Shown here: piece by piece, positions 58,095-64,000 of the stretch
Numbering within the stretch: the stretch's first letter is position 1
Layout: each line of letters opens with the position of its first letter
Source: Fibrisoma limi BUZ 3
GTDB taxonomy: Bacteria; Bacteroidota; Bacteroidia; Cytophagales; Spirosomataceae
Assembly: GCF_000296815.2 (NCBI RefSeq)
Contig: NZ_CAIT01000006.1
Location: forward strand, 1,618,777 to 1,682,776
Reading direction: 5' to 3'
DNA: 64,000 nt
Notes under the pieces: model-generated
Told to the model about the DNA's origin: nothing
The model's database searches: none
What the model saw: only the letters and a program-made list of their open reading frames with translations
Made by a program: the position numbers and the translations under genes

Positions 58095-61000
58095 ATGCTT
58101 AAACCTCTAAACGCAACAGCAGCCCAGCCGACAAAGACAGGCATACGTCTGCTTTCCTGTGCCCTACTCGCGACTTTTGTGGGTACGTCAACCGTGGCGG
58201 TTAAGGCCGGCCCCGATCGGCCCGTGTCAAGTCAACTGGCTATTCAGGCCATATCGGTGCGGGGCAAGGTAGTGTCTTCGGAAAACAACGAGCCCCTGCC
58301 CGGCGTAAACGTAGTCGTTAAAGGCTCGCAGCGCGGTACCAACACCGACGCCAAAGGGCAGTTTGAACTCCTGGTTCCGGACAACAACGCCGTGCTGGTG
58401 TTCAGCTTTGTAGGCTATACGGCTCAGGAAGTACCGGTAGGTAACCAGACGCAGCTCAACGTTGTTCTGAAGCCCGATGATAAAGCCCTGAGCGAAGTAG
58501 TTGTGGTCGGCTACGGTACGCAGAAGAAGGTCAATCTGACGGGCGCGGTGTCGCAAGTACAGGCCAAAGACCTGGAAGATCGCCCCTTGAACAACCTCTC
58601 CCAAATCCTCCAGGGCACCGTTCCGAACCTGAACATTACCTTCGGGACCGGTCAGCCGGGCTCGGGCGGCAGCCTGAACGTCCGGGGTGAAACGTCGTTC
58701 AACGGGGGCGGCCCGCTGGTGCTCATCGACGGTGTTCCGGGCGATATTAACCGGATCAACCCGAACGACGTAGAAACCATCTCGGTGCTGAAAGATGCCG
58801 CGGCTTCGGCGATCTACGGAGCCCGGGGTGCGTTCGGCGTGGTGTTGGTGACGACCAAAACCGCCAAAAACGGCAAAACGACCATATCCTACACCAACAA
58901 CTTCGGCTGGTCGACGCCGACGGTAAGCACCGACTTCCTGACCAACGGCTACGAACACGCCCGGCTCAACGACGAAGCGTTTCTGCGGGCAACCGGCAAT
59001 ACGTACACCCGCTACAGCGAGGAAGATTACAAGGAACTGGAAGCACGCCGGTACGATAAAACCGAAAACCCAGCCCGCCCCTGGACGGTCGTTAAAACCG
59101 TGAACGGCAAAGAAATCTACAACTACTACGGTAACTACGACTGGTGGAACACGCTGTTTAACATGACGCAGCCGTCTCGCCAGCATAACCTGAATCTTTC
59201 CGGCGGAACCGATAAAGTCAACTACTACCTCTCGGGGTCGCTTTATGAGAAAGATGGGATCATGCGGATCAACACGGATAAGTTTACCCAGTACACTCTG
59301 CGGAGCAAGATCAACGCGCAGTTGACGCCCTGGCTGAAAATCAGCAACAACACCCAGTACTTCGATTCAAAATACAAGTACCCCGGTCTGGAAGGTGGAG
59401 CTAACGCCAACTTTGTGGCGATCACGGTACACGCCCTGCCCGCCTATGCCCCCCGCAACCCGGACGGCACCGCTACGTACAATACGCTGAAAAACAACTA
59501 TTCCATTGGCGACGGTCTGTTTGCCAACCTGCTCAAAGGCGTAGCGGGTGGCGAAAAGAAGGTGCACGAGCTAACCACGATCAACTCCGCAACGATTGAT
59601 TTTACCAAGAACTGGAATCTGGTTGCCAACTATTCGTTCTCGTTCTACATCGCCGACGACTGGTACCGCTCGGCCGTAGCGCAGTACTCAATCCAACCCG
59701 GCATCCTGACCACGGTGCCCAACTACAACACGGACCAGTACCGGCAAACGATGTGGTTCGACCCCATGCACGCGACCAACGTCTATACCTCGTTTAATCA
59801 GACATTCGGCAAGCATTACCTCGGCGCAACGGCGGGGATCAACTACGAATCGAAGAAACACCAGCGCCTGTTCGGGGCCCGGAAGAATCTGCTGTCCGAG
59901 AGCCTGAACGACCTGAACCTGGGTACCGGCGAACAACTCTCGTCCGGCGATTCCTACCAGTACTCCCTGTTCGGAGCCTTCTTCCGGCTGAACTATGATT
60001 ATGAAGGTCGGTACCTGCTCGAAGTGAACGGCCGCTACGATGGTACGTCGCGCTTTGGCGAGGGACGCCGGTATGGTCTTTTCCCATCCGTATCGGCGGG
60101 CTGGCGTGTCAGCGAGGAGTCGTTCTTTACGCCCCTGCGGAACGTCGTGAACAACCTCAAAATACGAGCTTCCTACGGAACGCTGGGGAACCAGTTGCCA
60201 TCGAACACCAGTTCGGCCAGCTTCTACCCATACATCCCCATCATGCCCACGGCCCAGTCGAGCTGGATCAACAACGGGCAGAAACTGTACTACGTCGACA
60301 GCCCCAACCCCATTTCACCGAACCTGACCTGGGAGAAAGCGACTACGACGAACCTGGGTCTGGACGTTGATCTGCTGAAAAGCCGGCTGAACCTGGCGTT
60401 CGACGTGTACACCCGCAAAACTACGGACATGCTGGTACCGGGGCAGGTGCTGCCGGCCGTGTACGGCGCTACGGTACCCACCCAGAACGCGGGCGACCTG
60501 AAAACTACGGGTTTTGAACTGGCCATTGGCTGGCGGGACCGGGTTAAGGTGGCCGGAAAACCGCTCTCCTACAATGCTTCGTTTATTGTTTCCGACTCCA
60601 AGTCAACCGTAACCAAGTACGACAATCCGAACAAGATTCTGTCGAGCCGCTACGAAGGGCAGACCATTGGTGACATCTGGGGCTACTCGATCGATGGGTT
60701 CTTCCAGACCAATGAAGAAGCGCAGGCTTATACTGTCGATCAGACGGTTGTGAACCGGCAGCGCCTGAACGCTCCCGGCGACTGGAGCAAGCTGCAGGCC
60801 GGCGATCTGAAATTTATCGACCTCGACGGCAACGGCAAGATCGATCAGGGCGCCAATACGCTGACTGACCACGGCGACCTGCGGATCATCGGTAACAGCC
60901 GCGCCCGCTACCGCTACGGTATCAACCTTGGGGCGTCCTGGAATGGCTTCGACCTATCGGTACTGGCTCAGGGCATCTGGCGCAAACACTGGTATCCGGG

Positions 61001-61418
61001 CAACAACGCCGATAAGTTCTGGGGACCGTATTCGCGTCCGTACTACTCATTCATCCCGGCCAACTTCGCCGACGATGTCTGGACACCGGAAAATAGGGAT
61101 GCCTACTTCCCGATTCTGCGCGGCTATACAGCCCTGAACAGCGGTGGTGACCTACAGGCCGTTAACGACCGCTACCTTCAGAATGTTGGCTACCTGCGCT
61201 TAAAGAACGTAGTGATCGGCTACACGATTCCGGAGACGCTGACCCGAAAGATTCGGGTACCGAGAGCCCGGGTGTACGTAAGCGGTGAAAACCTGCTGAC
61301 CTACACGCCGTTGCGGACCAAGTATATCGATCCGGAGCAACTGGACGGCGACGCTACCAACGGGCGGACGTACCCCTTGTCGAAAACGATTTCTGCCGGC
61401 CTTACCGTCACGTTCTAA
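58095..61418 (+). CDS. SusC/RagA-type TonB-linked outer-membrane importer
   Basis: The protein has 1107 residues. After a signal peptide (about 1-40) comes the carboxypeptidase-regulatory-like domain (VRGKVVSSENNEPLPGVNVV, then GQFELLVPDNNAVLVFSF), the SusC plug signature VVVGYGTQKKVNLTGAV and a Gly-Asp rich plug (GGPLVLIDGVPGDINRINP). The barrel ends ISAGLTVTF. SusC proteins form the outer-membrane channel under a SusD lid. SusD follows after 24 bases. The substrate is not shown by the sequence; neighbouring phosphoesterases suggest a phosphate-containing compound. Confidence 0.94.
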   Translation: MLKPLNATAAQPTKTGIRLLSCALLATFVGTSTVAVKAGPDRPVSSQLAIQAISVRGKVVSSENNEPLPGVNVVVKGSQRGTNTDAKGQFELLVPDNNAVLVFSFVGYTAQEVPVGNQTQLNVVLKPDDKALSEVVVVGYGTQKKVNLTGAVSQVQAKDLEDRPLNNLSQILQGTVPNLNITFGTGQPGSGGSLNVRGETSFNGGGPLVLIDGVPGDINRINPNDVETISVLKDAAASAIYGARGAFGVVLVTTKTAKNGKTTISYTNNFGWSTPTVSTDFLTNGYEHARLNDEAFLRATGNTYTRYSEEDYKELEARRYDKTENPARPWTVVKTVNGKEIYNYYGNYDWWNTLFNMTQPSRQHNLNLSGGTDKVNYYLSGSLYEKDGIMRINTDKFTQYTLRSKINAQLTPWLKISNNTQYFDSKYKYPGLEGGANANFVAITVHALPAYAPRNPDGTATYNTLKNNYSIGDGLFANLLKGVAGGEKKVHELTTINSATIDFTKNWNLVANYSFSFYIADDWYRSAVAQYSIQPGILTTVPNYNTDQYRQTMWFDPMHATNVYTSFNQTFGKHYLGATAGINYESKKHQRLFGARKNLLSESLNDLNLGTGEQLSSGDSYQYSLFGAFFRLNYDYEGRYLLEVNGRYDGTSRFGEGRRYGLFPSVSAGWRVSEESFFTPLRNVVNNLKIRASYGTLGNQLPSNTSSASFYPYIPIMPTAQSSWINNGQKLYYVDSPNPISPNLTWEKATTTNLGLDVDLLKSRLNLAFDVYTRKTTDMLVPGQVLPAVYGATVPTQNAGDLKTTGFELAIGWRDRVKVAGKPLSYNASFIVSDSKSTVTKYDNPNKILSSRYEGQTIGDIWGYSIDGFFQTNEEAQAYTVDQTVVNRQRLNAPGDWSKLQAGDLKFIDLDGNGKIDQGANTLTDHGDLRIIGNSRARYRYGINLGASWNGFDLSVLAQGIWRKHWYPGNNADKFWGPYSRPYYSFIPANFADDVWTPENRDAYFPILRGYTALNSGGDLQAVNDRYLQNVGYLRLKNVVIGYTIPETLTRKIRVPRARVYVSGENLLTYTPLRTKYIDPEQLDGDATNGRTYPLSKTISAGLTVTF

Positions 61419-61442
61419 TCCAACTTCAAGCTAGTCATTGAC

Positions 61443-63173
61443 ATGAAAAAAATAATCTGTTGCCTGGCCGTGGCCCTGGGGCTGACGGCCTGCGACCTGA
61501 ATCTGGTCCCGCAGGACGCCATTTCGCCGGAAACTTTTTTCAAGACCGAAAACGACCTGCTGTTGTACACCAATTCGTTTTACAGTGCCCTCCCTTCCGC
61601 CGAGGATGTGTACAACGAAGACGTGGACAACGTAGTCAAAACCAGTTTACGCGACGAACTGCAGGGCACCCGGGTGGTTCCCACCAGCGGGGGCGGCTGG
61701 AGTTGGGGAACGCTACGTAATATCAACTATTTCCTGGCCAATTCCGGAAAGTGTCCCGATACCAAAGCCGTGGCCAAGTACAATGGACTGGCCCGCTTTT
61801 TCCGCGCCTACTTCTATTTCGGGATGGTCAAGCGGTTCGGGGATGTGCCCTGGTACTCGCACGTAATCGAGGTGACGGATCAGGATATGCTGACCAAAGC
61901 CCGCGACCCGCGGACGATGGTGATGGATTCCGTCATGGCCGACCTCAACTACGCCATCGCCAACCTCGACGGCTCCCGGCAGGTTAGCACCATTACCAAA
62001 TGGACCGCCTTAGCCCTCAAATCACGCCTGGCTCTTTACGAAGGTACGTTCCGCAAATACCATCCTGAGTTTAGTCTGCCGAACGCGGACAAGTTTCTGG
62101 ATGAGAGCATCGCGGCTTCGGAGGAGTTGATGAAAAGCAGCGGCTACACGATCTACAAAGCGACCCCGTCGACGGCCTATCAACGGCTGTTCTCGTCCGA
62201 CAACGCCATTGCCGAGGAAGTGATTCTGGCGCGGGATTTCAGTGACGAGTTGCAGGTGTACCACAACCTGAACTATTACACCATGACGGCTTCGTACGGT
62301 CGGCCCGGCCTGGAAAAGAAGCTGGTGAACAGCTACCTGATGGCCGACGGTTCGCGCTTCACGGACATCAAGGGCTACGAAACCATGCAGTTTGCCGAGG
62401 AGGTTAAAAACCGCGACCCTCGCCTGTCGCAGACCATCCGGACACCCGGCTATACCCGCATCGGCGAAAACGCCCAGCTTGTTCCCGAATTTGGTGCTAC
62501 GGTCACGGGCTACCAACTCATCAAATTCGTGTCGGCGCCCAAGTGGGATACGTTCAACAAGGATATTACGGACATGCCCATTTTCCGGTACGCCGAGGTT
62601 CTGCTGAACTTTGCAGAAGCCAAAGCCGAGCGAGGTACGTTGACCCAGGCGGACCTGGACCGCTCGATCAAACCGATCCGTGACCGGGTGGGTATGCCCA
62701 ACATCAACCTGGCCGCTGCCAATGCGAATCCGGACCCGTATCAGGCGCAGCTATATACCCAGTTGAGAGGTGCCAATTCGGGCGTCATTCTGGAAATCCG
62801 TCGGGAACGGCGCATCGAGCTGGTCATGGAAAACTTCTTCCGCTGGGATGACATTATCCGCTGGAAAGAAGGCCAATTGCTGACCAAACAGTTTAAAGGC
62901 ATGTATTTTCCGGGGCCGGGTAACTACGACCTGGACGGTAACGGCAAGGTCGATCTGGTGATTTACGAGGGCACCAAACCGACCGTACCGGGGGCACAGA
63001 TCCTCAAACTGGGCAGCGAGATCGTGCTCGAAAACGGCAACAAAGGCGGCAACATTGTCGTGAACGGCCACATTGCCAAGAAGTTCAACGAAGCCCGGGA
63101 TTATCTGTATCCGATTCCGCGGCAGGAGCGCCTGCTCAACCCCAACCTGACCCAGAACCCGAACTGGGAGTAA
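61443..63173 (+). CDS. SusD/RagB-family substrate-binding lipoprotein
   Basis: The protein has 576 residues. The leader ends LGLTACDLNLVPQD, a lipobox, followed by the family start AISPETFFKTENDLLLYTN. TPR-like helices of the SusD core appear (LARFFRAYFYFGMVKRFGDV), and the C-terminal SusD part holds EIRRERRIELVMENFFRWDD and ends NPNLTQNPNWE, as most SusD proteins do. It is the lid of the SusC channel and catches the substrate at the surface. Confidence 0.94.
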   Translation: MKKIICCLAVALGLTACDLNLVPQDAISPETFFKTENDLLLYTNSFYSALPSAEDVYNEDVDNVVKTSLRDELQGTRVVPTSGGGWSWGTLRNINYFLANSGKCPDTKAVAKYNGLARFFRAYFYFGMVKRFGDVPWYSHVIEVTDQDMLTKARDPRTMVMDSVMADLNYAIANLDGSRQVSTITKWTALALKSRLALYEGTFRKYHPEFSLPNADKFLDESIAASEELMKSSGYTIYKATPSTAYQRLFSSDNAIAEEVILARDFSDELQVYHNLNYYTMTASYGRPGLEKKLVNSYLMADGSRFTDIKGYETMQFAEEVKNRDPRLSQTIRTPGYTRIGENAQLVPEFGATVTGYQLIKFVSAPKWDTFNKDITDMPIFRYAEVLLNFAEAKAERGTLTQADLDRSIKPIRDRVGMPNINLAAANANPDPYQAQLYTQLRGANSGVILEIRRERRIELVMENFFRWDDIIRWKEGQLLTKQFKGMYFPGPGNYDLDGNGKVDLVIYEGTKPTVPGAQILKLGSEIVLENGNKGGNIVVNGHIAKKFNEARDYLYPIPRQERLLNPNLTQNPNWE

Positions 63174-63287
63174 ATTGGCTACAATGTCAACCGACAGCAG
63201 ACCCGTTTGCCGGCAACAACCCGCAAACGGGTCTGCCATTATTCCCCCTATCTTCAGCGAATCATTACCCTATTTGTTATCAAACCC

Positions 63288-64000
63288 GTGAAAAAGTTTT
63301 TATCTGTTTGCTTACTGCTTATCTCCGTCTCGGTACAGGCAACTACCAGTCGCGTGTCATCATCTGATCAGCCGGCTGAACGCGCTCGTAAGCTGACCGT
63401 GATGACCTATAACATTCATCACTGCAATCCGCCCTCGGCGGGCACCACCATCGACGTAGCGGCCATTGCGCGCGTCATCAACAAGGCCAAACCGGACCTG
63501 GTAGCCCTTCAGGAAGTTGATGTTAACACGGAGCGCTCCGGCAAAGGCCTGAACCAGGCCAAGGAGCTGGCCCGCCAGACCGGGATGCAGTTCTTTTTCG
63601 CCAAAGCTATCGACCACCAGGGGGGCGATTATGGCGTAGCAGTCCTCTCCCGCTTTCCGATTATTGACTCAACCCGGCTTATTCTGCCAATCGACCCGGC
63701 CATTGGTGGCGAAACCCGGACGATTGCCGCTATTACGGTGGAGATCGCCAAAGGGAAACTAATCATCTTCGCCAGCACCCACCTCGATCTGAAAGAGCAA
63801 AACCGGCTCACCCAGGCCGACCAGATTGTCAATCTGTTCAAAACGTCCAACCTGCCCGTAGTTCTGGCGGGCGATTTTAATGCCCTGCCGGATAGTCAGG
63901 TGATGCAGTTGCTGGACCAGCATTTTACGCGCAGTTGCCAGAACTGCCAGCCGACCATTCCCGTTCGCAACCCGAACCGCGCCATTGATTTCATCATGTT
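63288..64000 (+). CDS. Endonuclease/exonuclease/phosphatase-family protein, partial
   Basis: Read from a GTG at 63288 the frame stays open to the window end, giving 237 residues with the C-terminus missing. A signal peptide (VKKFLSVCLLLISVSVQA) is followed by the EEP fold motifs: VMTYNIHHCNPPS, DLVALQEVDVNTE, GDYGVAVLSRFPI, FASTHLDLKEQ, LAGDFNALPDS and NRAIDFIM. It is probably a secreted phosphodiesterase or phosphatase. It follows SusD by 114 bases and likely works on the same substrate. No ATG is available near the signal peptide, so GTG is chosen. Confidence 0.85.
   Translation, partial: MKKFLSVCLLLISVSVQATTSRVSSSDQPAERARKLTVMTYNIHHCNPPSAGTTIDVAAIARVINKAKPDLVALQEVDVNTERSGKGLNQAKELARQTGMQFFFAKAIDHQGGDYGVAVLSRFPIIDSTRLILPIDPAIGGETRTIAAITVEIAKGKLIIFASTHLDLKEQNRLTQADQIVNLFKTSNLPVVLAGDFNALPDSQVMQLLDQHFTRSCQNCQPTIPVRNPNRAIDFIM

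Overview
The window looks like a piece of chromosome from a Bacteroidota bacterium, most likely a Cytophagales member close to Spirosoma. The evidence is a SusC/SusD pair, a second large TonB-dependent receptor, Bacteroidota-type -7 promoter boxes (TAnnTTTG) before several genes, many Tat or lipoprotein leaders, and a GC content of 52-60% in the lines I counted. No transposase, phage gene, CRISPR array, rRNA or ordinary tRNA gene was seen.

Layout. 1-1372: end of an EamA permease and an LptF/LptG-type permease. 1436-3665: MntR-like repressor and Nramp Mn/Fe importer, divergent around a perfect 12-bp-arm palindrome. 3662-5418: single-domain response regulator, the decayed tail of a histidine kinase gene, and a TauE/SafE exporter. 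5419-8665: a WYL regulator divergent from a TROVE/Ro60 gene, which is followed without a break by four tandem structured RNAs that I read as bacterial Y RNAs with tRNA-like domains. 8693-11907: arsenic operon (ArsR, ArsM, Acr3, metallophosphoesterase) with two related operators. 11981-19811: a YnjB-like ABC importer, a radical SAM protein and two paralogous amidotransferase-fold proteins, interrupted by a PadR module on the other strand. 20196-24099: TonB-dependent receptor and DUF2064 transferase. 24315-27452: Kup potassium transporter and a sugar-nucleotide epimerase. 27890-36119: two-component pair followed by a polysaccharide synthase operon (BcsB-like, outer-membrane barrel, GspE_N-GT2 synthase, membrane protein). 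36124-43820: sugar catabolism genes (MFS, Gfo/Idh/MocA, SDR, Old Yellow Enzyme, GH88-like) and an arylamine N-acetyltransferase. 44510-54761: an AT-richer island (42-45% GC in the lines counted) with an ECF sigma/anti-sigma pair convergent with an eight-gene kinase-phosphatase-FHA-caspase operon. 55135-64000: DNA polymerase IV, a purple-acid-type phosphatase, SusC, SusD and the start of an endonuclease/exonuclease/phosphatase-family protein.

The two strongest candidates for something new are the Ro60-Y RNA array at 6575-8665 and the kinase/PP2C/FHA/caspase island at 44510-54761. The first is supported by base pairing: four copies have different stem sequences that are each internally complementary, around conserved loops. 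The second combines an intracellular kinase, phosphatase and two FHA readers with a secreted caspase-like protease and a PKD/LamG lipoprotein, suggesting envelope-to-cytoplasm phosphosignalling. A third locus of unknown function is the radical SAM/ABC/amidotransferase-fold cluster at 11981-19811.
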